Source: a virus
Direction: 5' to 3' (one strand)
Virus record (IMG/VR): IMGVR_UViG_3300036835_000480
Span: 1 to 64,000 of that record
DNA: 64,000 bases
Part shown: piece after piece, positions 7,967 to 14,626 of the stretch
How the letters are laid out: every line of letters starts with the position of its first letter
Numbering within the stretch: the first letter of the stretch is position 1
Notes under the pieces: model-generated
What the model was told of the DNA's origin: nothing
Seen by the model: only the letters and a program-made list of their open reading frames with translations
The model's database searches: none
Made by a program: the position numbers and the translations under genes

Positions 7967-7995
7967 TTGCATTTATTATCGTACTACTGTACTAT
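7967..7995 (+). promoter_or_regulatory. rightward repeated promoter P2
   Basis: TTGCAT (7967-7972), 17-base spacer, TACTAT (7990-7995). Same family as P1; it starts five bases after the readthrough stop of the gene before it. Confidence 0.85.
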
Positions 7996-8046
7996 TAGAT
8001 TGTAGGGCGCGGGCGCGCAAAGGCGCCGGCCGACGAGGAGCCCCCG

Positions 8047-8262
8047 ATGAGCCGCTACACCACCCACCCGGCGCTGAAGGCCCAGGACCGCTACGCGCGC
8101 GCCTGCGCGAACTTCGACCGCCGCCTCGACGGCTACCTGCGGGTCCGCGAACACGCGACCCGCGATAGCGCCCCCGCCCAGGCCGCGCTCGCCGCCCTCC
8201 AGTCGGCCAAGGCGCTCCGCCTGGCGACCTGGAACGCCTGGCAGGGCTGGTGCCATGCCTAG
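8047..8262 (+). CDS. small basic helical protein
   Basis: 71 residues, ATG with GAGGAG upstream, first gene after promoter P2. Mostly helical with many Arg and Ala and a C-terminal WNAWQGWCHA. No domain is recognised. Confidence 0.6.
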   Translation: MSRYTTHPALKAQDRYARACANFDRRLDGYLRVREHATRDSAPAQAALAALQSAKALRLATWNAWQGWCHA

Positions 8263-8327
8263 CGTCCCCGTCCCGCGGTGATGCTCCGCGGCTGACGAGC
8301 CCCAGCAGGGCGAAACGGGGAGGCAGG

Positions 8328-8483
8328 ATGCGCTACACGCTCTACGCCAGCGGCGGCCTGGACTGGCACGACCGCACCTATTACCGAGTGATGGCGGGTG
8401 GGCTCTTCTGCGGCCCACGGTTCCCGACCAAGGCCGCGGCGCACGCCTGGGCTCAGGCCCAGGGCTGGGAGCCCGAGCCATGA
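8328..8483 (+). CDS. 51-residue protein, aromatic-rich
   Basis: Starts at ATG behind GGGGAGGCAGG. It holds a beta-like start (MRYTLYASGGLDW) and a helix (KAAAHAWAQAQGW) that resembles small single-domain phage proteins of unknown role. Its stop overlaps the next ATG. Confidence 0.6.
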   Translation: MRYTLYASGGLDWHDRTYYRVMAGGLFCGPRFPTKAAAHAWAQAQGWEPEP

Positions 8484-8860
8484 TCGGCTGGCGCTGCCAC
8501 GGCCCCGCACACGACCACCGCGGCTGCGACGACCGCGCCTGCGCCTGTCCCTGCCACCAGCCCTGCCGCATCTGCCACCAGCCACGGCACAGCCACGACG
8601 GGCTCGCGCACGCCCTGGCCTGGCTCGGGCTCCCACCGATCGCCGGCGGCGCGCTCGACGCCAACGGCTGGCACCGCGCTGACTGCAAGAAACGCTATCA
8701 GTGTGCCCGTTGCCCGAACTGGCCCGAGTGGGGCTGGTGGCGCGACGGGGAGATCATCTGCAACGCCTGCCACGGCGACCCGCCCGACGCGCTGACCGCC
8801 TACGACCGGCGACTGCCCGTCGAGGTCCAGACTAGCGCGGGCAGGGGCGATTGCGACTAG
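8480..8860 (+). CDS. Cys/His-rich putative multi-zinc protein
   Basis: 126 residues. The N-terminal half is crowded with Cys and His (CDDRACACPCHQPC then CHQPRHSHDG), and CARCPNW with CNACHGD gives a second site. Such proteins probably fold around two or more zinc ions and bind nucleic acid or protein. It is the last gene of the rightward block before a terminator. Confidence 0.65.
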   Translation: MIGWRCHGPAHDHRGCDDRACACPCHQPCRICHQPRHSHDGLAHALAWLGLPPIAGGALDANGWHRADCKKRYQCARCPNWPEWGWWRDGEIICNACHGDPPDALTAYDRRLPVEVQTSAGRGDCD

Positions 8861-8910
8861 GACGCGATCTGCGGGCGCTCCGCAGCACGCAGGTCGGGAA
8901 ATACCTGATC

Positions 8911-8945
8911 GCCCCCCGGACGGCACGATACGCCGTCCTGGGGGC
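8911..8945. terminator. bidirectional hairpin between convergent genes
   Basis: GCCCCC-x-GGACGGC (8911-8924) pairs with 8932-8945 around a 7-base loop. It lies between the rightward block ending at 8860 and the leftward gene ending at 8967, as expected for a shared intrinsic terminator. Confidence 0.75.
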
Positions 8946-8966
8946 AATACGGGGGTACCGGGCGAG

Positions 8967-9149
8967 CTAGCGGTAGCGCAGCGGATCGGGCCGCCGCCCC
9001 TCAGGCTGGCTCGCCGCCCGCTTGCCGTCGGCGGTCCGCAGCACGCGCTCCTGGCGGCAGCGGGGGCACCGCTGGAGGATCGTGTAGCCAGGGGGGCAAT
9101 CCGTCTCGGAGAGGTGGCGGCCGCAGACCGGGCAGACGAGCTTACGCAT
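8967..9149 (-). CDS. Com-like zinc-ribbon protein (copy 2)
   Basis: 60 residues with CPVCGRHL and CPRCRQE pairs, a small Com-type zinc ribbon. It is a close paralogue of the 6147-6341 protein, sharing the ends MRKL and RRPDPLRYR. It is the last gene of the leftward glycosyltransferase block. Likely nucleic-acid binding; role unknown. Confidence 0.7.
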   Translation of the reverse strand: MRKLVCPVCGRHLSETDCPPGYTILQRCPRCRQERVLRTADGKRAASQPEGRRPDPLRYR

Positions 9150-9438
9150 CGGGTAGCCTCCCGCCCCCGCCCAACCGCGGCGCCACCCCGCGCCGTAGCG
9201 TCCCGACCATCTCCAGCCGGCGCAGCGCCGCCTCGCAGTCTGCGCGGTAGGTGCTGATCTCCGCGAGTACTGGCCCCTCGATGTAGTCGCGCTGGCAGGC
9301 CGCTTCGAGCCGCCGCGCACCGGTCACGAGGTCGCGCTGGATCGCCACCAGCTCGGCGTCCGAGTGCGCCTCGCAGACCGCGCGCAGCATCATCCCCTGG
9401 AGCACCCGCAGCCCCTCGTGCGCCTGCCGCGCGTTCAC
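9142..9438 (-). CDS. helical protein of unknown function
   Basis: 98 residues from a GTG that overlaps the stop of the glycosyltransferase gene (GTGA). Mostly helical, with regular charged spacing (CEAHSDAELVAIQRDLVTG). No family is recognised. Confidence 0.55.
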   Translation of the reverse strand: MNARQAHEGLRVLQGMMLRAVCEAHSDAELVAIQRDLVTGARRLEAACQRDYIEGPVLAEISTYRADCEAALRRLEMVGTLRRGVAPRLGGGGRLPDA

Positions 9439-10523
9439 GCCGGCACCGCCCGCGCCGCCTCGCGGATCGCTTGCCAGGCCGCCGGCCAGCGGGCGAGCTG
9501 CCCCGCCAGGCTGAACTCCCGCTCCACCCGCCGCCCCCAGGCGCGCACGAGCCGTCGCCGTAGGGCCGCGTCCTCGACCAGCCGCGCCAGCGCCGCCTCC
9601 CACTCGTCCGCCGTCTCGGCAATCAGCCCGTCGCGCCCGTCGCGCAGGGTGCCGCCGTAGACCGTCGGGGAGGCGACCACAGCGGCCTCGGCGGCACCGT
9701 ATTCTAGTATCTTGCAGGTCGATTTCATGTGGTTGAACGGCTTGTCCTCCAGCGGCGCGCAGCCGATGTCCCACCCCGCGTAGGCCCGCGGATAGACCGC
9801 CACCGGCAGCCAGTCGCACGCGGCCAGCCGCTCCCGCGGCACCGCCTCCAGCAGACACGGCGCCAGCCAACCAGCAACCACGAAGCAGGTCTCGGGATAG
9901 CGCGCGGCGATCCGCCGCCAGGCCGCCGCCAGCGGCAGCAGGTCGCCCGCCTCGCGCTTGCCGCCCGCCCAGCCGATCACGACCGCGCCGTGCTCGCGCG
10001 CGAACGGCGGGCGCGTCTGGGCCCACGGCCCGCGGAAGCCCTCCCAGTCGATCGCGTTCGGCACCACCAGCACCGGCCGATCGGTATAGCTGCGGATCAG
10101 CGTCGCCAGGCGCGGCGTCGAGACGACGACGCCATCACACGCCTGCAGCGTCTTCCGCCGGTAGCGCGCGTCTTCGCGGAGCAGGGCGGCCGGGCGATCG
10201 GGCGCCATCACGCGCGCCTGGGCGAGGAAGGCGTCGGAGAAGATATCGTCGTCCGTCTCGTAGATCAGCGTATTGCCCTGCGCGCGGCGCTGCGCCAGCC
10301 AGCGGAGCCCACCCAGCCAGTCGCCGGGCTGGTAGCCGAAGCGCGTCATGACGACGACCTCGGACTGGCGGGCGATGACCTCGGCGCGGTCGTCCTCGAT
10401 GTTCATCCAGAGCACGGGATAGCCGCGCGCGAAGAGCATCTGGCAGGGCGCCGCCACCCGCCAGTAGAAGCAGCCGTCCTGCTGGCGGTAGAGATACAGC
10501 GTCCGCGGCAGCGCCTCAGCCAT
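9435..10523 (-). CDS. GT4-like glycosyltransferase
   Basis: 362 residues. Rossmann-type halves with GWAGGKREAGDLLPL (residues about 190-205) and the late motif FNHMKSTCKILEYGAAEAAV, in which the Glu is the usual GT4 nucleotide-sugar contact. YETDDDIF lies earlier. This family moves a sugar from an activated donor. It sits with a methyltransferase and a GT2 protein inside the head gene cluster, which suggests sugar decoration of the virion; a role on host surface sugars is also possible. Confidence 0.8.
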   Translation of the reverse strand: MAEALPRTLYLYRQQDGCFYWRVAAPCQMLFARGYPVLWMNIEDDRAEVIARQSEVVVMTRFGYQPGDWLGGLRWLAQRRAQGNTLIYETDDDIFSDAFLAQARVMAPDRPAALLREDARYRRKTLQACDGVVVSTPRLATLIRSYTDRPVLVVPNAIDWEGFRGPWAQTRPPFAREHGAVVIGWAGGKREAGDLLPLAAAWRRIAARYPETCFVVAGWLAPCLLEAVPRERLAACDWLPVAVYPRAYAGWDIGCAPLEDKPFNHMKSTCKILEYGAAEAAVVASPTVYGGTLRDGRDGLIAETADEWEAALARLVEDAALRRRLVRAWGRRVEREFSLAGQLARWPAAWQAIREAARAVPA

Positions 10524-11154
10524 CGGATCGCCGCAAGTAGCCCCCGTTATTCCACGTCAAGCCTAGTCGCTCACACGAACGATCCACATCGAACCCCAGG
10601 TGTTGCTCCCCCAGCCATTGCTCGACCGCCTCCGCGGGACCAGGGCCGAAGTCGGGGATAACTTCGCGCCCCAAGTTGCAGTCCTCGCAGATTAAATAGC
10701 TGCCGCGCGTGACCAGCGGTGCGTACAGACGCAGTTCGGCGAGGACGTGCGGCGCGGCGTGGTCGCTGTCCAGGATCACCAGGCGTGGGCCGGGCGCGCG
10801 GGCCACGCGCTGCACGACCGCCTCCGCGGTGGCCGGATCGGCGCTATCCCCGAGCAGGTAGTGGATACCCGCGTGGACCGGGCGCGCGGCGTTGTACTCG
10901 ATGTCGATCGAGATGACCTCGCACTCGAAGCCGGCCAGAGCCGCAATGCTCGCCAGGTAGAGCGCCGAGCCGCCCAGCCAGCTACCAGTTTCAATAATCC
11001 AACGGGGGCGGATGTCCCAGAGGAGCTGCTGATACAGCCATAGGTCGCAGGGGTTCTTGAGCAGCGGCACCCCGAGCCAGGTCATAGTCTTCCAGGTCTC
11101 GGTTTCGGCGCCGTACCACTCCCGATTGAACGCCTGGACAATGTCGGCGTCCAT
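10516..11154 (-). CDS. CmcI/rhamnosyl O-methyltransferase-like protein
   Basis: 212 residues, ATG with GGAGG upstream and overlap with the previous stop. The segments IIETGSWLGGSALYLASIAAL, VISIDIEY and VILDSDHAAPHVLAEL follow the SAM-binding fold of the cephalosporin-hydroxylase/CmcI family, known as sugar or small-molecule O-methyltransferases. Between two glycosyltransferase genes it most likely methylates the transferred sugar. Confidence 0.78.
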   Translation of the reverse strand: MDADIVQAFNREWYGAETETWKTMTWLGVPLLKNPCDLWLYQQLLWDIRPRWIIETGSWLGGSALYLASIAALAGFECEVISIDIEYNAARPVHAGIHYLLGDSADPATAEAVVQRVARAPGPRLVILDSDHAAPHVLAELRLYAPLVTRGSYLICEDCNLGREVIPDFGPGPAEAVEQWLGEQHLGFDVDRSCERLGLTWNNGGYLRRSDG

Positions 11155-11765
11155 CACTCGCCTCCATGCGGCCCCGTCGGGCGAACGGACAACAGGAACG
11201 GCTCGAAGACGATCTGCCCCTCCCAGCGGGCCACGGTCTCGCGGATAAAATCCCAATCCCCAGCATAGTGAGGCGCCCAGGCCCCCAGGCGCGACGGATC
11301 GTTCGGAATCGCGATCCCGTCAGCATCACAATCCCCGTAGGCCAGGCGCGGCTCGCGCCAGACCGTGCCGCCGTAGCGGGTCTCCACACGGAAGAGCCGC
11401 GGGCCGGGCGGCGCCGCGGCGATCGACGCCTGGAGCGCCGCGATCGCGCCCGGCGCGAGCACCTGATCATCCTGGCTCCACAGCAGCCACTCACCGCGCG
11501 CGAGCGCCAGTCCGTGCTGCCGCTGCGGCTGCCCCCACGCATGGAGCCCGCCATCGTAGGGGGCATAGCCGGCCTGGTACTGGGCACAGAGCCCCGGCAC
11601 GGGGACGAGCGCCGCGGCGTGGGTGCCGGCGTGCGTATCGCCGACGACCAGGATCTCGCAGACCGCCGGCCCGGCCTGGCCGCGGATGGCGCCGAGCGTG
11701 TGGACGAGCCCCCGCCGCCCGCAGGTCGGGACGATCACCGAGACGAGCGGCGCTACTCGATCCAC
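11154..11765 (-). CDS. GT2-family glycosyltransferase
   Basis: 203 residues from GTG 11765; upstream in-frame codons are possible. The start PLVSVIVPTCGRRGL and later WLLWSQDDQVLAPGAI (the acidic donor-metal motif) mark a GT-A fold GT2 enzyme. It is shorter than most GT2 proteins. It forms an operon with the methyltransferase and GT4 genes, with stop-start overlaps. Confidence 0.75.
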   Translation of the reverse strand: MDRVAPLVSVIVPTCGRRGLVHTLGAIRGQAGPAVCEILVVGDTHAGTHAAALVPVPGLCAQYQAGYAPYDGGLHAWGQPQRQHGLALARGEWLLWSQDDQVLAPGAIAALQASIAAAPPGPRLFRVETRYGGTVWREPRLAYGDCDADGIAIPNDPSRLGAWAPHYAGDWDFIRETVARWEGQIVFEPFLLSVRPTGPHGGE

Positions 11766-11854
11766 GGCCAGCCGCCTTTCACGACCGCGACCAGATAGAC
11801 CGCCACCAGCAGGCACACGATAAGCTCCAGGATGGCCAGCAGGTCAATCAGCAC
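11753..11854 (-). CDS. 33-residue single-pass membrane protein
   Basis: Starts at GTG with GGAG seven bases upstream. Residues 3-25 (LAILELIVCLLVAVYLVAVV) form one membrane helix, followed by a Trp-containing end. Its stop lies inside the start of the GT2 gene. The start region overlaps the opposite-strand operator at 11873. Confidence 0.5.
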   Translation of the reverse strand: MLIDLLAILELIVCLLVAVYLVAVVKGGWPWIE

Positions 11855-11872
11855 GGGGCACTCCGACGATTC

Positions 11873-11902
11873 TGGCGTGATTGCGCCAGTTTTGGCTATA
11901 AT
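11873..11902 (+). promoter_or_regulatory. palindromic endonuclease promoter, site O1
   Basis: TGGCG-N6-CGCCA (11873-11888) with TATAAT (11897-11902). It belongs to a set of four similar sites (also 13915, 27793 and 47184) in which the -35 region is itself a palindrome. Here the -10 box is one base further away than in the other three. It reads into the GIY-YIG gene. Confidence 0.75.
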
Positions 11903-11916
11903 TGGGCACGCCAAAT

Positions 11917-11946
11917 GCCCGCGTGCCGCTAGGGACGGCCGCGGGC
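11917..11946 (+). promoter_or_regulatory. leader hairpin of the GIY-YIG gene
   Basis: Outer stem GCCCGCG/CGCGGGC, one bulged T on the 5' side, inner stem GCCG/CGGC and the 7-base loop CTAGGGA. The same architecture precedes the HNH genes at 26.97, 47.28 and 50.97 kb. It lies between promoter O1 and the ribosome site. Confidence 0.7.
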
Positions 11947-11969
11947 GTAGCACCGAAGGAGATGCTTCG

Positions 11970-13040
11970 ATGCCTCGTCAGGCTAGCACACGCCAGCCCC
12001 CGGTGACGCTTTCGTGCGCCCAGTGCGGCACGCCGTTTTGGCGTCACGTCTCGGAGGTCCGCAAGAACCCACCAGGGAGCCCCGCCTACTGCTCGCGGGC
12101 TTGCTGGCGCCGCGCCATACACGCCCAGCCCCAGGTCACCTGTACCTGTGAGCACTGCGGCGTGACATTCCAGCGCTGGGCCGCCATCGTCGAGAGTGGC
12201 CGAGGCCGCTTCTGTAGCCGGGCCTGCACCAACGATGGCCGTGATTCGCGGATTGCGCTGACGTGTGAACAGTGTGGTATTACGGTCTACCGCTGGCCCG
12301 CCGAACTGCGCCGCTCCCGCGCATCCCAACATACCTACTGCTCGCGGGCCTGCGCTACCGAGGCCAAGCGCTCGTCGCTCCCTCGCATGGCCGTGTATGC
12401 CATCGTCCATCTGGCGAGTGGCCGGCTCTACATCGGGGCCACCACGCACCTCGTGCGCCGCTGGGGCAGCCACCGCTGGAAACTCGGCAACGGGTCGCAC
12501 GAGAACCCCGTCCTGCAAGCGGCCTGGACGCGCGAAGGTGCCACCGCATTCGAGTTTCGCGTGTTGGAGACGGTGAGTGATCCAACCCAGTTGCCGGTCC
12601 GGGAACAAGCGTGGCTGGACGGCTCCCATAGTGCCGAGCCGGCACAGGGCTTTAATATCCACCCCCAAGCGGAGAGCCCGCGCGGGCGCAAACAGCGACC
12701 CGAGGTCATCGCTCGGATGGCCGAGCGACAGCGAGGGCGCCCCCACTCGGCCGCGACGCGGGCACGTATATCGGCGAGCGCGATGGGGAACCAGCGCGGC
12801 GTCGCGACCTTGAGACGGTATACCGCACAGGCCCGTGCCTTGTCGGATACGCAAGTGGCCGCGATTAAACAGGCTCTCGCCGCTGGCGACTACGTCGCCG
12901 CCATCGCCAGACGGGCAGGGATCGCGACGTATGCAGTTGAACATATCGCCAGAGGGGACACCTATCGCCATGTCTTGCCCGAATTGGATGCGGCCCTGCG
13001 GCAGCGGGCCGATGGGCGCAAGCGCCGGCGGGGCTCTTAG
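11970..13040 (+). CDS. GIY-YIG homing-type endonuclease
   Basis: 356 residues, ATG behind GAAGGAG. Three CxxCG...CSRAC zinc ribbons (residues 10-135) precede a GIY-YIG core (VYAIVHLASGRLYIGATT). A NUMOD-like DNA-binding segment follows (RPEVIARMAERQRGRPHS), then a helix-turn-helix (ALSDTQVAAIKQAL, AYAVEHIARG-like). Such proteins cut a specific site to spread their own gene. It is antisense to the head genes and ends beside the MuF-like gene. Its zinc ribbons match those of the HNH enzymes. Confidence 0.9.
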   Translation: MPRQASTRQPPVTLSCAQCGTPFWRHVSEVRKNPPGSPAYCSRACWRRAIHAQPQVTCTCEHCGVTFQRWAAIVESGRGRFCSRACTNDGRDSRIALTCEQCGITVYRWPAELRRSRASQHTYCSRACATEAKRSSLPRMAVYAIVHLASGRLYIGATTHLVRRWGSHRWKLGNGSHENPVLQAAWTREGATAFEFRVLETVSDPTQLPVREQAWLDGSHSAEPAQGFNIHPQAESPRGRKQRPEVIARMAERQRGRPHSAATRARISASAMGNQRGVATLRRYTAQARALSDTQVAAIKQALAAGDYVAAIARRAGIATYAVEHIARGDTYRHVLPELDAALRQRADGRKRRRGS

Positions 13041-13051
13041 AGCCAGGCCGT

Positions 13052-13582
13052 TCATGCCTCCACCGCCTCTCCCGCAGGGATAATGTCAATGGAACATTGA
13101 CAATTTCCTAGTCAGGTTCTAGAGCCCACTTCGGGCAGAGTCCCCACCGGGACGGGGCCGCGATCGGTTAACTCCTGACATTCATCGCAGCTAGCCGCCG
13201 ATTCACTCAAGACGTTCTGCTCCATCGCATCTTCCGGAGCATCTCTGCGGATCACACCGCTATAGGTACCGCGAACCGCACCGCCGTACATGCTCAATCT
13301 TTGCATCGCCTGGGGCCCAAAATCGCCTGGCGCCGTATCTAAACCTAGTACACTCAAATACGAGTACTGCTGTCTAAGCCGACTCCCCACAAACCCCCGC
13401 GTCGAGGCATCCATCTGGTCCCAGCCGCCCCTGGCCAGCGCCGCCGACGTGACGTGCGCATTCTTGAGGGTTTGTTGAACCCCGAGCCGCCAGGAAAGCG
13501 TGTCGAGCCCCTCCGCGCGCCGCTGGCCCCAGACGGCGAGCTCGGCTTTTGTGGCCGCTACCAGGTCGTCGAGGTTACTCAC
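13052..13582 (-). CDS. MuF-like minor head protein with in-frame TGA at a Cys position
   Basis: 156 residues to TGA 13112-13114. The end has the MuF/SPP1 gp7-type C-terminal pattern CDECQELTDRGPVPVGTLP, then EVGSRT. After the TGA the frame continues LGNCQCSIDIIPAGEAVEA to a stop at 13052-13054, which is the expected family end with the TGA in place of Cys (TCLGNCxC). The family sits by the portal inside the head. An 8-bp hairpin lies just after the TGA. It could be a nonsense change, readthrough, or selenocysteine. Confidence 0.75.
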
Positions 13583-13815
13583 GCCCCGCCTCCGAACTCG
13601 GCGCGCAGCGCCGCGGGGTCGAGGTCGAGCGCCGCGCAGGTGCGGCCGATGGCCCCCTGCGCGCGGACCAGGAAGGCGCGCTGCTCGGGCGCCAGCTCGG
13701 TCGCCACGCTGAGCACCAGCGCGCAGTAGCTCTGCGTGGCGATCAGCAGCGTCACCAGGTCGTAGACCGTGCTAAGCACGGCCACCGTCTGGGCCTCTTG
13801 TTCGAGCTGCCCCAT
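13579..13815 (-). CDS. small head-cluster protein, unknown
   Basis: 78 residues with a hydrophobic helical middle (VYDLVTLLIATQSYCALVLS) and an overlap with the MuF-like start. No ribosome site is seen before its ATG. Its upstream region is occupied by the 410-base insertion holding the structured RNA, so its original start may have been changed. Confidence 0.55.
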   Translation of the reverse strand: MGQLEQEAQTVAVLSTVYDLVTLLIATQSYCALVLSVATELAPEQRAFLVRAQGAIGRTCAALDLDPAALRAEFGGGA

Positions 13816-13914
13816 AGAACGTGCGGCAGGGGACTGTCGCCTTCAGGCGACAGAGGAATGCCGTCAGCCCGCAGGCTGAGCGCGTCCTCGTCCCCGCCTC
13901 ACTCCTTCCGTTTA

Positions 13915-13944
13915 TTGGCGTCGTTACGCCAAATCTCGTATACT
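13915..13944 (+). promoter_or_regulatory. palindromic promoter O2 of the structured RNA
   Basis: TTGGCGT-CGTT-ACGCCAA (13915-13932) is a perfect 7-bp palindrome containing the -35 hexamer TTGGCG. TATACT lies at 13939-13944, 18 bases after the -35. Palindrome centre to -10 distance equals that at 27.79 and 47.19 kb. It drives the RNA locus, not a protein gene. Confidence 0.75.
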
Positions 13945-13949
13945 ACTAG

Positions 13950-14200
13950 GAGTCGGCTCTCCCTTGCGGACGGCGCCTCCGGGATGCCTCCAACCGCGTA
14001 AACGGTGACCCGACATGACCGGGGTAGCATGGCGAGCCGTGAGGCTCCCGGCGGGCAATCAGCGTACTGCCGTCCGCCCCGGCCGGGCTGCCCTAGGCCC
14101 TCGGGCCTAGCTCTCTCGCTAAGAGCATCACCCAGCCCAACGTAGGGGAGCGGGTGTCGCGAGTCCGGTGTCACGGGTCGAACGCTCCACTTACAAGCCG
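13950..14200 (+). ncRNA. pseudoknotted structured RNA, HEARO/omega-RNA-like
   Basis: No ORF. Exact pairings seen: GCGGACGGC 13966-13974 with 14069-14077; ACCCG/CGGGT 14008-14012 with 14174-14178; ACCGG/CCGGT 14018-14022 with 14165-14169; the first crosses the others (pseudoknot). Local hairpins: GAGCC-GTGA-GGCTC (14034-14047), CTAGGCC-CTCG-GGCCTAG (14093-14110), CTCT/AGAG (14113-14125), the last two closed by GGGCTG/CAGCCC (14085-14090 with 14133-14138). The segments resemble, from memory, HEARO RNA of IscB elements. No IscB gene is present in the window. Confidence 0.6.
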
Positions 14201-14225
14201 TTCGCCTTTAGGCGACGGTCGGTGA

Positions 14226-14417
14226 TCAGCGCACCTGCCAGTTATCCAGCCGCGGGTTCGGTCGCGGTGCGGGTACGGGCGGGCGCGCTGCGTTCCAGAT
14301 GGTCGCGCGCGCGATCGCCTTGTAGGTCACCGCGTAGCCGTTGCCCGTGCCCCCGGCCTTCCCGCTCAGGCGCCAGGCCCAATCGGGGAGATCCCGCCGC
14401 GGCGTGCGGGCGCTCAT
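14226..14417 (-). CDS. small head-cluster protein
   Basis: 63 residues, starting in a TGATG overlap with the gene upstream. Basic, with DLPDWAWRLSGKAGGTG near the start. It is the last head gene before the insertion. Function unknown. Confidence 0.55.
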   Translation of the reverse strand: MSARTPRRDLPDWAWRLSGKAGGTGNGYAVTYKAIARATIWNAARPPVPAPRPNPRLDNWQVR

Positions 14418-14626
14418 CAGCACTGCCGCTGGTACCGCTGCGCCCACTCCCCCGCGAGCGTCAGCAGTCGCGCGAGATAGGGGCTCGCCAGCCACTCGGT
14501 CGGCTCGTCGTTGCCCGCTGCCCGCCGCGCGGCCCACTCGCGTTCGGTCGCCAGGAGCAAGGCCGACTGGAGCGGCTCCGGGTACCGCTCGATCGGCACG
14601 CCCCAAACGGACGCCAGGTCACTCAC
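14417..14626 (-). CDS. small helical protein after portal
   Basis: 69 residues, overlapping the portal stop and coupled to the next gene. Helical, with WGVPIERYPEPLQSALLLA and a Trp/Tyr-rich end. No family is recognised. Confidence 0.6.
   Translation of the reverse strand: MSDLASVWGVPIERYPEPLQSALLLATEREWAARRAAGNDEPTEWLASPYLARLLTLAGEWAQRYQRQC

Larger units (their letters stand above)
13816..14225. mobile_element. palindrome-ended insertion (IS200/IS605-like ends, no transposase)
   Basis: About 410 bases without a gene separate two head genes. Near the left end lies CTGTCGCC-TTCA-GGCGACAG (13834-13853) and a second hairpin TCAGCC-CGCA-GGCTGA (13864-13879). Near the right end lies TCGCC-TTTA-GGCGA (about 14205-14218). 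Similar TCGCC-TTYA-GGCGA hairpins at both ends fit a non-autonomous element of the IS200/IS605 kind, as I recall those ends. The exact boundaries are unknown. Confidence 0.5.

Noticed and set aside
14170-14195. tRNA T-arm-like sequence GGGTCGAACGCTCC
   Set aside because: No acceptor stem or anticodon arm can be drawn around it; it pairs within the structured RNA instead.
13950-14225. Group I intron as explanation of the structured RNA
   Set aside because: It does not interrupt a gene frame, and I could not find the conserved P7/P3 core sequences. The flanking genes are separate and complete.
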